Positions 15,430-22,639 of a stretch of 54,406 nucleotides of DNA are shown piece by piece. A model generated the notes under the pieces. That model had not been told where the DNA came from and did no database searches. It saw only the letters and a program-made list of their open reading frames with translations. Position numbers and translations under genes: made by a program. Where the stretch lies: contig JAZNLB010000012.1 in NCBI GenBank assembly GCA_045578865.1, forward strand, positions 1 through 54,406, in the 5' to 3' direction. The stretch comes from RGIG2041 sp045578865 (GTDB lineage: Bacteria; Bacillota; Clostridia; UBA1381; UMGS1253). Positions within the stretch are counted from its first letter, which is position 1. Each line of letters starts with the position of its first letter.

Positions 15430-16176
15430 ATGATAACCATTAAGTCGCGCATGGAAGTGGAATATATGCGTAAAGCCGGGAAGATTGTTTCCGGTACATT
15501 CGCCGAATTGAAGGCAGCCATTCGTCCGGGTGTGACGACAAAAGAGCTTGATGCGATTGCTTACCGCTACATTACTAGGCAGGGCGCAACGCCGTCGTTT
15601 AAAGGGTATAGCGGTTTTCCGGCAAGCATCTGCGTATCCATAAATGACCAGGTCATTCATGGCATACCGGATGATACCGTATTAAATGAGGGTGACATCG
15701 TCAGCATAGATATCGGTGCTTGCTATCATGGCTACCACGGCGACAGTGCAAAAACATTTCCGGTTGGAAAAATCAGTGCTGATGCACAGCGACTGATTGA
15801 TGTGACAAAGCAAAGCTTTTACGAAGGCGTAGCATTTGCCAAGCGCGGTAACCGCGTATCCGACATATCTGCGGCAATCCAAGGATATGTAGAAGCAAAT
15901 GGTTACAGCGTGGTGCGTGATTACACAGGTCACGGCATCGGCGCAAAACTCCATGAGGAGCCGAGCGTACTCAACTACGGAAAGCCGGGGCGCGGCGCAA
16001 GACTGGTGCCCGGGATGACGATTGCGGTTGAGCCGATGGTCAATGCAGGAGATTATGAGGTCTTTGTGGATGCGGACAATGAATGGACCGTATACACTGA
16101 GGACGGCTCTCTTTCTGCACACTACGAGCATACCATCTTAATTACCGATGGAGAATGTGAAATCCTGACCTTGTAA
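15430..16176 (+). CDS. map: Methionine aminopeptidase, type I
   Basis: 248 residues from the ATG at 15430, preceded by TAGGAGG formed at the adk stop. It removes the initiator methionine from new proteins. The five metal ligands are all visible: D94, D105, H168, E201 and E233, together with H77 of the substrate pocket. The position after adk couples N-terminal processing to ribosome synthesis. No N-terminal SEC-C or other extension is present. Confidence 0.97.
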   Translation: MITIKSRMEVEYMRKAGKIVSGTFAELKAAIRPGVTTKELDAIAYRYITRQGATPSFKGYSGFPASICVSINDQVIHGIPDDTVLNEGDIVSIDIGACYHGYHGDSAKTFPVGKISADAQRLIDVTKQSFYEGVAFAKRGNRVSDISAAIQGYVEANGYSVVRDYTGHGIGAKLHEEPSVLNYGKPGRGARLVPGMTIAVEPMVNAGDYEVFVDADNEWTVYTEDGSLSAHYEHTILITDGECEILTL

Positions 16177-16204
16177 TGCGTAAACATTTATTGAGGTGAT
16201 TTTT

Positions 16205-16477
16205 TTGGACATTGGTTTAGGTTCCATCGTGCTTGCCAAAGCGGGACGCGATAAGGGCGACTACTTTGCGGTTGTTGCCTGCGAGGGCGAATTTGCCTAT
16301 ATATGCGATGGTAAGACGCGTAAGTACGACAAACCAAAAAAGAAGAAATTAAAGCATTTAGCGGTTACTAAAACCGTTTCGGCGCTCCTTTGTGAAAAAC
16401 TCAGCGCCGGCGAGAAAGTAACCAACAATGAAATTCGCAGAGCAATCAGCGAGTTTTTAGAAAATCATGAACAGTGA
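16205..16477 (+). CDS. KOW-domain RNA-binding protein (L14e/L6e-like)
   Basis: 90 residues from a TTG start with GAGGTG 6 nt upstream; a frame-internal GTG at 16196 overlaps that site and is rejected. The N-terminal half has a KOW-like pattern, GSIVLAKAGRDKGDYFAVVA, followed by a lysine run (DKPKKKKLKH) and a helical C-terminus. Proteins of this kind, between map and infA, are widespread in Clostridia and are presumed to bind rRNA or ribosomes; the exact role is not known. Confidence 0.85.
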   Translation: MDIGLGSIVLAKAGRDKGDYFAVVACEGEFAYICDGKTRKYDKPKKKKLKHLAVTKTVSALLCEKLSAGEKVTNNEIRRAISEFLENHEQ

Positions 16478-16492
16478 GAGGGGGCTTTATCC

Positions 16493-16711
16493 GTGGCAAA
16501 AGCTGATATGATTGAAATTGAAGGTACCGTGGTTGAAGCATTACCGAATGCAATGTTTAAGGTTGAGCTTGAGAACGGGCACGAGATACTTGCCCATATC
16601 TCCGGTAAGCTCAGAATGAATTATATCCGAATTCTTCCGGGTGACAAAGTTACGGTTGAAATGTCGCCGTACGATTTAACGCGCGGCAGAATTACCTGGA
16701 GAGCGAAGTAA
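16493..16711 (+). CDS. infA: Translation initiation factor IF-1
   Basis: 72 residues from a GTG start with GAGAGGGGG upstream. A single S1-like OB fold with IEIEGTVVEALPNAMFKVELENGHEILAHISGKLRMNYIRILPGDKVTVEMSPYDLTRGRI, which is nearly the family consensus. IF-1 occupies the A site of the 30S subunit during initiation. Two small hairpins lie in the 83-nt gap to rpmJ. Confidence 0.97.
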   Translation: MAKADMIEIEGTVVEALPNAMFKVELENGHEILAHISGKLRMNYIRILPGDKVTVEMSPYDLTRGRITWRAK

Positions 16712-16794
16712 GAGGTTATAAAGTGGGAATTCCCGTCTTTATACATTCGCCGACCGCAAGGCGGCGGACGGACTTTTAAGAGGAGGTAATCTAA

Positions 16795-16908
16795 ATGAAG
16801 GTTAGACCGTCTGTTAAACCAATTTGCGAAAAATGCAAAATGATTAAGAGAAAAGGCAAGATTATGGTTATTTGCGAAAATCCGAAGCACAAGCAGAAGC
16901 AGGGTTGA
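16795..16908 (+). CDS. rpmJ: 50S ribosomal protein L36 (zinc form)
   Basis: 37 residues from the ATG at 16795, with AGAGGAGG upstream. The zinc ligands C11, C14, C27 and H32 are all present (CEKC ... CENPKH). This is the C+ form; it stabilises the large subunit near the GTPase-associated region. Short genes like this are easily missed. It is followed by an unusually long structured spacer of 243 nt before rpsM. Confidence 0.97.
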   Translation: MKVRPSVKPICEKCKMIKRKGKIMVICENPKHKQKQG

Positions 16909-16911
16909 TTT

Positions 16912-17151
16912 TAGCGAATAACACAATCGAGACGCATGGTAACATGCAAACTAATTTGTAAACAACTCATACGGGCGCGGCTGAATCCGCCGTGAGCGGA
17001 TAGCCCATTGAGCTTGAAGCCTAACGAGATTAAAATGCAGTGGCTTCGCATTTTAGTGTAAGGCATAATTTACCAGGTCCGAACGGACTGCGATGAAAAA
17101 GCATCGCAACAAAGAACACGAGAGATTTACTAATCAGGAGGTGTAAGGACA
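16912..17151 (+). promoter_or_regulatory. Highly structured intra-operon spacer before rpsM
   Basis: Five helices can be read in order: GCATG/CATGC (16934-16947); a long stem with GGCT and TCCGC (16979-16990) against GCGGA and AGCC (16996-17005), possibly closed by CTCA/TGAG; GCCT (17019-17022) with AGGC (17061-17064) enclosing AAAATGC/GCATTTT; GTCCG/CGGAC (17077-17088); and TGCGATG/CATCGCA (17089-17108). The ribosome site of rpsM follows. No ORF is present. In E. coli the alpha operon beginning with rpsM is controlled by S4 binding its leader, and rpsD is in this operon here too, so an S4-type leader is a reasonable hypothesis. Confidence 0.6.
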
Positions 17152-17520
17152 ATGGCAAGAATAGCTGGTATTGATTTACCTAGAGAAAAGAGAGTAGAAA
17201 TCGGTCTTACCTATATTTACGGTATTGGTAGAACGGCTTCTGGCAAGATTCTTGCAGCTGCGGGCGTAAACCCAGACACAAGAGTCAAAGATTTAACAGA
17301 GGATGAAACGAACAAGATTCGTGAAGTCATCGACGCAAATTACACGGTGGAAGGTGATCTTCGCCGTCAGGTTGCACTCGACATTAAGAGATTGATGGAA
17401 ATCGGTTGCTACCGTGGTATCAGACACAGAAAGGGCCTGCCGGTTCGCGGTCAGAGAACAAAGACCAACGCAAGAACCAGAAAGGGTCCGGCTAAGACAA
17501 TTGCGAACAAGAAGAAATAA
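17152..17520 (+). CDS. rpsM: 30S ribosomal protein S13
   Basis: 122 residues with MARIAGIDLPREKRVEIGLTYIYGIG, the helix-two-turn-helix part and the basic tail GLPVRGQRTKTNARTRKGPAKTIANKKK that reaches the P-site tRNA. AGGAGGTG lies 8 nt before the ATG. It is the first gene after the structured spacer, so any control exerted there would act on rpsM to rplQ. Confidence 0.98.
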   Translation: MARIAGIDLPREKRVEIGLTYIYGIGRTASGKILAAAGVNPDTRVKDLTEDETNKIREVIDANYTVEGDLRRQVALDIKRLMEIGCYRGIRHRKGLPVRGQRTKTNARTRKGPAKTIANKKK

Positions 17521-17538
17521 TCAAAGGAGGGAATAAGA

Positions 17539-17940
17539 ATGGCTAAAGCAACAACTAAAAGAACTACGCGTACCAAGCGTAGAGATAGAAAGAATATTGA
17601 AAAAGGCGCCGCTCACATTCGCTCCACGTTTAACAACACGATTGTTACACTTACGGATGTTGCAGGTAACGCAATTTCCTGGGCAAGTGCAGGTGGCCTC
17701 GGTTTCAGAGGTTCCAGAAAGAGCACTCCGTTCGCAGCACAGATGGCAGCAGAAACTGCTGCAAAGGCTGCAATGGAACATGGTCTTAAGAGCGTAGAAG
17801 TATATGTAAAGGGACCGGGTGCGGGCAGAGAAGCGGCGATTCGTGCGTTGCAGGCTGCTGGTCTTGAAATCAGCATGATTAAAGATGTAACACCGATTCC
17901 GCACAACGGCTGCAGACCGCCGAAGAGAAGACGCGTCTGA
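17539..17940 (+). CDS. rpsK: 30S ribosomal protein S11
   Basis: 133 residues with the basic N-terminus KRTTRTKRRDRKNIEKGAAHIRSTFNNTIVTLTD, the WASAGGLGFRGSRKSTPFAAQ core and the C-terminal VTPIPHNGCRPPKRRRV. S11 sits on the platform near the mRNA exit. AAAGGAGGG precedes the ATG. Confidence 0.98.
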   Translation: MAKATTKRTTRTKRRDRKNIEKGAAHIRSTFNNTIVTLTDVAGNAISWASAGGLGFRGSRKSTPFAAQMAAETAAKAAMEHGLKSVEVYVKGPGAGREAAIRALQAAGLEISMIKDVTPIPHNGCRPPKRRRV

Positions 17941-17995
17941 TTGTTAATCGTTATGAACCGATTATGGTTCAAATCTAATGGAGGTGTAATAAGTA

Positions 17996-18616
17996 ATGGC
18001 TAGATATACTGGTGCTGTGTGCCGTCTTTGCCGCAGAGAAGGTCAAAAACTCTTCTTGAAGGGTCAGAGATGTTACACAGATAAGTGTGCATTAAAGAGA
18101 GGAACACCGGGTCAGCACGGTCAGAGCAGACGCAAGCTCTCCGAGTACGGTGTACAGCTTCGTGAGAAGCAGAAGACAAAGAGATACTACGGCGTATTGG
18201 AAAGCCAGTTCAGAAAGTATTTTGACATGGCAAACAAAATGGCCGGCGTAACAGGTGAAAACCTTTTAACCATTCTGGAAAGCAGACTCGATAATGTAGT
18301 TTACAGACTCGGTTTTGCAACATCCAGAGCCGAAGCAAGACAGCTCGTTTTGCATGGTCACTTTAATGTAAATGGCAAGAGAGTAGACATTCCGTCTTAC
18401 CTCATTTCCGCAGGTGACATTGTAGCAATCCGTGAAAACTCCAAGGGTTCCGCTAAGATTAAGGAAATTTTGGAAATCACTGATTCCAAGCTCGTTCCGA
18501 AGTGGTTAGAGCTCAACAAGGATGCGCTTGAGGCTAAGGTTGTTAGTCTGGCAAGCAGAGAGGACATCGACCTGCCGATCGAAGAGCACTTGATCGTCGA
18601 GTTGTACTCCAAGTAA
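17996..18616 (+). CDS. rpsD: 30S ribosomal protein S4 (zinc form)
   Basis: 206 residues. The N-terminal zinc site is formed by C9, C12, C26 and C31. The S4 RNA-binding domain follows, with ESRLDNVVYRLGFATSRAEARQLVLHGHFNVNGKRVDIPSYL near 95-135. S4 nucleates 30S assembly and is the classical autoregulator of its operon. A small TGAACC/GGTTCA hairpin lies in the 55-nt gap from rpsK. Its location here, rather than alone as in Bacillus, points to Clostridia. Confidence 0.98.
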   Translation: MARYTGAVCRLCRREGQKLFLKGQRCYTDKCALKRGTPGQHGQSRRKLSEYGVQLREKQKTKRYYGVLESQFRKYFDMANKMAGVTGENLLTILESRLDNVVYRLGFATSRAEARQLVLHGHFNVNGKRVDIPSYLISAGDIVAIRENSKGSAKIKEILEITDSKLVPKWLELNKDALEAKVVSLASREDIDLPIEEHLIVELYSK

Positions 18617-18663
18617 TCCGATTAAAAAGCGAATTAACCATAGATGAGCAAGGAGGGATTTGC

Positions 18664-19614
18664 GTGATAGAAATCGAAAAACCAAGAGTGGAATGTGTAG
18701 AAATGCGCGAGGAGGACCATTACGGTAAATTTGTAGTGGAGCCGCTCGAGCGCGGATACGGAACAACCCTCGGCAATTCTCTTAGAAGAATTTTACTGTC
18801 TTCTCTTCCGGGTGCAGCAGTAAATTCCATCAAGATTGACGGTGTGTTGCATGAGTTTTCTGTGATTCCGGGTGTTAAAGAGGATGTTACGGAAATCGTA
18901 TTAAACATTAAGGGAATCGCTGCAAATTTGTATTGCGATACACCAAAGACAGTATACATCGAAGCTGAAGGCGAAGGTGTGATTACTGCTGGTGATATAA
19001 AGGCAGATGCAGAGGTTGAGATTTTAAATCCGGACCTTTACATCGCAACACTTAATGCAGATGCGAAACTTTATATGGAAATTACCTTATCCAAGGGCAG
19101 AGGCTATGTACCTGCTGAAATGAACCGTGAAAGTGCAGCACCGATTATCGGCATCATTCCGGTGGACTCCATCTATACGCCTGTAAAGAAGGTAAACTAC
19201 AAGGTTGAGCCGGCACGCGTCGGCGCGGCAACGGATTTTGACAAACTCTCTATCGAGGTTTGGACAAATGGAACGCTTAAGCCGAACGAAGCAATCAGCC
19301 TTGCAGCGAAGATTATGAGTGAGCATTTGTCGCTGTTTATCGACCTGTCGGCTGACGCGAAGAATGTGGAAGTTATGGTCGAGAAGGCAGAAAGCAAGAA
19401 AGAAAAAGTTCTGGAAATGACCATTGAAGAACTTGATTTATCTGTTCGTTCTTACAACTGCTTAAAGCGCGCAGGTATCAACACGGTTGAAGACCTCGTA
19501 AACAAGACAGAAGAAGACATGATGAAAGTTAGAAACCTCGGTAGAAAATCCCTTGAAGAGGTTATGAATAAGCTGACAGCGCTTAACCTGTCTTTGCGTA
19601 AGGAAGAAGAATAA
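18664..19614 (+). CDS. rpoA: RNA polymerase alpha subunit
   Basis: 316 residues from a GTG start after AAGGAGGG. The N-terminal dimerisation domain carries GYGTTLGNSLRRILLSSLPGAAV, and the C-terminal domain carries ELDLSVRSYNCLKRAGINTVEDL and MMKVRNLGRKSLEEV, the DNA UP-element and activator contact surface. The domains are joined by a short linker around residues 228-240. Confidence 0.98.
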   Translation: MIEIEKPRVECVEMREEDHYGKFVVEPLERGYGTTLGNSLRRILLSSLPGAAVNSIKIDGVLHEFSVIPGVKEDVTEIVLNIKGIAANLYCDTPKTVYIEAEGEGVITAGDIKADAEVEILNPDLYIATLNADAKLYMEITLSKGRGYVPAEMNRESAAPIIGIIPVDSIYTPVKKVNYKVEPARVGAATDFDKLSIEVWTNGTLKPNEAISLAAKIMSEHLSLFIDLSADAKNVEVMVEKAESKKEKVLEMTIEELDLSVRSYNCLKRAGINTVEDLVNKTEEDMMKVRNLGRKSLEEVMNKLTALNLSLRKEEE

Positions 19615-19653
19615 GTTTTGAGCAAATTATTTCAACCAAAGGAGGAGATTTAA

Positions 19654-19998
19654 ATGCCAGGTACAAGAAAGTTAGGTCGCCCGACAGATCAAAGAATGGC
19701 TATGCTTCGTAATCTTGTGACCAATCTGCTTGAAAAGGGCCGCATCGAAACAACGGTTCAGAAGGCAAAGGAAACACAGAGCATGGCTGAGAAGATGATC
19801 ACACTCGGCAAAGAAAATACACTGCATTCCAGACGACAGGCTTTGGCGTTCATCACCAAAGAAGATGTTGTAACAAAGTTGTTTGCAGAAATCGCTCCGA
19901 AATATGCGGAGAGAAATGGTGGTTACACCAAAATTTACAAGATTGGTCCGCGTCGCGGTGACGCTGCCGAAATGGCAATCATCGAACTTGTTGACTAA
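19654..19998 (+). CDS. rplQ: 50S ribosomal protein L17
   Basis: 114 residues starting MPGTRKLGRPTDQRMAMLRNLVTNLLEKGRIETT, with the C-terminal NGGYTKIYKIGPRRGDAAEMAIIELVD. It lies near the exit tunnel. AAAGGAGGAG precedes the ATG. It is the last gene of the operon and is followed by a strong terminator. Confidence 0.98.
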   Translation: MPGTRKLGRPTDQRMAMLRNLVTNLLEKGRIETTVQKAKETQSMAEKMITLGKENTLHSRRQALAFITKEDVVTKLFAEIAPKYAERNGGYTKIYKIGPRRGDAAEMAIIELVD

Positions 19999-20015
19999 TT
20001 ATTGACAACTTGATT

Positions 20016-20053
20016 AAAACACCTGTAATTTTAAAAATTACAGGTGTTTTTTT
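20016..20053 (+). terminator. Terminator of the ribosomal-protein operon
   Basis: A nearly loop-free stem of about 16 bp (AAAACACCTGTAATTT with its complement) followed by a T-run, 18 nt after the rplQ stop. Confidence 0.93.
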
Positions 20054-20062
20054 ATAAATTTA

Positions 20063-20091
20063 TTGCAATAAGGGTAAATGTGTGATAAAAT
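20063..20091 (+). promoter_or_regulatory. Distal promoter upstream of the dehydrogenase gene
   Basis: TTGCAA (20063-20068), 17 nt, TAAAAT (20086-20091). The transcript would carry a CACCTTTTAAGGTG hairpin at 20108-20121 and a leader of about 150 nt. Confidence 0.5.
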
Positions 20092-20184
20092 GACTTCAAT
20101 ATAAAGCACCTTTTAAGGTGTATATGTCGCAAAATGCGGCCGCGTTGTTGCCGAGCAAGGGTTGTGTCCAAATGATTTTTTGTT

Positions 20185-20212
20185 TTGGCTTTGGCGCAAA
20201 TTGTGATATACT
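20185..20212 (+). promoter_or_regulatory. Proximal promoter of the dehydrogenase gene
   Basis: TTGGCT (20185-20190), 16 nt, TATACT (20207-20212), 36 nt before the ATG. Confidence 0.55.
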
Positions 20213-20248
20213 TTAATAGTTTTATTTTATAATTATGGAGGGACAAAA

Positions 20249-21379
20249 ATGGGTAATAGTATTAATTATTCTTACGAAAGCCTGAAAAAGTTTTGCACAG
20301 ATGCATTTGTAAAATTTGGTTTTTCGAAAGAGGAAAGCGACATAATTGTTGGGGTTCTTTTGATGAGCGACTTATACGGAATTGAATCTCACGGTATGCA
20401 AAGATTGGTTCGTTATCATAAAGGCATCGAAAAAGGCCTTATCAAAGTAGATGCAAAGCCTGAGGTTGTTTTTGAAACACCTGTTTCAGCTGTGATTGAA
20501 GGTAATGATGGTATGGGACAGCTTTTAGGACACAAGGCGATGACCATGGCGATCGAAAAGGCGAAAACTACAGGTATGGCTATTGTTACAGTAAGAAATT
20601 CAAACCACTACGGAATTGCAGGTTACTATGCAAAGATGGCATGTAACGAAGGCCTTATCGGTATGTCTATGACAAATTCCGAAGCGATTATGGTTCCGAC
20701 ATTCGGCAGAAAAGCAATGCTTGGCAGCAACCCGATTGCACTTGCTGTGCCGGCTGAACCGTACGATTTCTTCTTTGATGCATCCACCACGGTTGTAACA
20801 CGCGGAAAACTGGAAGTTTATAACAAACTTCAAAAGACACTTCCGGAAGGCTGGGCACTCGGTGCGAACGGCAAGGGAAGCACAGATGCTGCTGATGTTC
20901 TTAAAAATATCGTAGCAAAAGCGGGTGGCGGAATTGTACCTCTTGGTGGCGAAGCTGAGCAGAGTGGTAGCCATAAGGGATACGGCTATGGTATGATGTG
21001 TGAAATTTTCTCATCCATTCTGTCCATGGGTATTACATCGAATCACACCCATATGAACGGCAAAGGCGGTACTTGCCATGGCTTTATCGCAATCAATCCT
21101 GCTGTTTTCGGAGATGCCGATGCAATTCGTGAACATTTTTCAACGCTGCTTCGCGAGCTTCGTGAATCTCCTAAAGCTGAGGGACAAGAGCGTATTTATA
21201 CCCATGGTGAAAAGGAAGCGCTTGCGTATGAAGACAAGCTCAAAAACGGCATAGATGTCAATGTCAAAACCGTTGCGGAAATGGTTGACCTGTGCAAATA
21301 TCTGGATATGGATGTTGAAGAATATCTTGGTGCGGAAGCGAAAGAATTAACGCTTAACCAGAGTTCTTACGATATGTAA
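20249..21379 (+). CDS. Malate/L-lactate dehydrogenase family (Ldh2) oxidoreductase
   Basis: 376 residues of the Ldh2/YiaK family of NAD(P)-dependent 2-hydroxyacid or ureidoglycolate/diketogulonate oxidoreductases, cytoplasmic. Landmarks are GIESHGMQRL at 44-53, VRNSNHYGIAGYYA at 115-128 with the catalytic-type histidine H120, LGSNPIALAVPA, and HKGYGYGMMCEIFSSIL, the nucleotide-site region. The C-terminal region reads SPKAEGQERIYTHGEKE. GGAGGG precedes the ATG. The substrate is not fixed by sequence. It converges with the AraC gene and is separated from it by palindromic repeats. Confidence 0.88.
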   Translation: MGNSINYSYESLKKFCTDAFVKFGFSKEESDIIVGVLLMSDLYGIESHGMQRLVRYHKGIEKGLIKVDAKPEVVFETPVSAVIEGNDGMGQLLGHKAMTMAIEKAKTTGMAIVTVRNSNHYGIAGYYAKMACNEGLIGMSMTNSEAIMVPTFGRKAMLGSNPIALAVPAEPYDFFFDASTTVVTRGKLEVYNKLQKTLPEGWALGANGKGSTDAADVLKNIVAKAGGGIVPLGGEAEQSGSHKGYGYGMMCEIFSSILSMGITSNHTHMNGKGGTCHGFIAINPAVFGDADAIREHFSTLLRELRESPKAEGQERIYTHGEKEALAYEDKLKNGIDVNVKTVAEMVDLCKYLDMDVEEYLGAEAKELTLNQSSYDM

Positions 21380-21483
21380 TACAGAAGAGAATGAATCATA
21401 CAAGAGAAAAAGCAGAGAGATTCCTTGCATTTTCTTTTGTATCAGCTCCAAAATTTTAAAGAATAGTTTGAGAAGTAAAGGAT

Positions 21484-21580
21484 AACCCGCCTTCCCCTCG
21501 AGAGGAAGGCGGGTTGTCAAGCAATCTACACCTCACCGCCGTCTACGGCGGAGCCTCTCCTCCGGGAGAAGCCTTTTAGA
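21484..21580. repeat. REP-like tandem palindromes
   Basis: Consecutive GC-rich inverted repeats: AACCCGCCTTCC with GGAAGGCGGGTT (21484-21518), then ACCGCCGTC/GACGGCGG-like and CTCTCC/GGAGAG-like stems up to about 21575. Their GC content contrasts with the AT-rich flanks, as for repetitive extragenic palindromes. Only one copy is in the window. Confidence 0.5.
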
Positions 21581-21601
21581 CTGAAATTTTAATTGTTTGA
21601 G

Positions 21602-21662
21602 TTTATCGGCACTTTTTATCGGCATTTTTAAAAGGGCCGATAAAAAGTGCCGATAAATTTTT
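21602..21662. repeat. 22-bp perfect inverted repeat with internal duplication
   Basis: Arms 21602-21623 and 21636-21657 are perfect complements around a 12-nt loop. Each arm contains TATCGGC twice, 11 nt apart. A T-run follows on the plus strand, so it can end the dehydrogenase transcript. An outer TAGACTG / CAGTCTA pair brackets it, giving a small nested palindrome. Confidence 0.75.
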
Positions 21663-21680
21663 GTACCAGTCTAGGATAAG

Positions 21681-22529
21681 TTAAATATTATTTTTAAAAC
21701 TATTTCTGTATTCAAAAGGGGATAGACCGGTTTCTTTTTTAAAGTATGTAGAAAAATGTGTATTGCTGTTAAAACCGATTTGAGACGCAATATCTGATAT
21801 GGACAGTTTTGTGTTAAGAAGAAGATATTTTCCCTCGTTTATTCTTAAGTTTAAAATATATTTATGCATACTTATGCCGGTGTGTTTAATGAAAAGTCTG
21901 TTTAGATAGTATTCGTGATAGCCGGCAAGTTCAGCCAATTCGCTGTTGGTTATTTCCTTTGTGAAATTTGAATTTATGTAGTCGATAGTTATATTTATCG
22001 CATCAGCAGAGCTCGCTTGGTTTTTGTAGTTATTTTTGTGTAAATCAATCAATAGTTTTTTTAGCATTGTTCCGCAATTTTCTCTGAAATACATTCTTTG
22101 GCTGGAGAATTCATCCACAATGGAGGATATGGAATTTTTAAACTCTAAACCATTATTTAAAATAAAAAATGAATTTAGAAAATGGCTGTCTTTAATATTG
22201 TAAACCTCAACGGGGGAATGCTTGCTTGTTTTACAGAAATCCTGGGGTATGAACGGCATAATAATTTTTCTGTTATTCTGTGATAGGTCGAAGTTCAATG
22301 AATATAAATGCAGATGCTCTTCCGTATTGATGATATAGTCCATTCCTCCGCAACAGTAGAACAGAGTATTCTTTTTTAAAAAAAGTTTGCTGTTATTTAT
22401 AAAAATTTCTCCGCTGCCACCGATTATATAGAACAGACGGCAATCTTTCGCATAAACATTGCGGTTTTTTGAAGCATATGTAATTTCTTCCGCAAAACGA
22501 ATGTGGGGATTTATATCCGCGATTTTCAT
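21681..22529 (-). CDS. AraC-family transcriptional regulator
   Basis: 282 residues from the ATG at 22529, with TTGGAGG 5 nt upstream; the apparent longer frame begins with that TTG and is rejected. The N-terminal 150 residues look like a cupin-type ligand-sensing domain (RLFYIIGGSGEIFINN, FYCCGGMDYIINTEEHLHLYSL). The C-terminal 100 residues hold two helix-turn-helix motifs, ELAELAGYHEYYLNRLFIKHTG and ISDIASQIGFNSNTHFSTYFKKETG, followed by SPFEYR. It is divergent from the Fe-S operon through a 110-bp shared promoter region, so it probably controls that operon. It is AT-rich compared with the core genes. Confidence 0.92.
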   Translation of the reverse strand: MKIADINPHIRFAEEITYASKNRNVYAKDCRLFYIIGGSGEIFINNSKLFLKKNTLFYCCGGMDYIINTEEHLHLYSLNFDLSQNNRKIIMPFIPQDFCKTSKHSPVEVYNIKDSHFLNSFFILNNGLEFKNSISSIVDEFSSQRMYFRENCGTMLKKLLIDLHKNNYKNQASSADAINITIDYINSNFTKEITNSELAELAGYHEYYLNRLFIKHTGISMHKYILNLRINEGKYLLLNTKLSISDIASQIGFNSNTHFSTYFKKETGLSPFEYRNSFKNNI

Positions 22530-22578
22530 GGCAGCCTCCAAATGTTTGTTTTGTTAAAAAAATAGTTTGTTTTTTGTG

Positions 22579-22610
22579 TTTATAATACCATGCTTATGTG
22601 ATAAAATCAA
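22579..22610. promoter_or_regulatory. Overlapping divergent promoters of araC-type gene and Fe-S operon
   Basis: Plus strand: TTTATA (22579-22584), 17 nt, TAAAAT (22602-22607). Minus strand: TTGATT (22610-22605), 17 nt, TATTAT (22587-22582). The two polymerase sites occupy the same 32 bp and exclude one another. Confidence 0.6.
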
Positions 22611-22639
22611 GACATAAAAATACATAATGGGGTGTTTGT

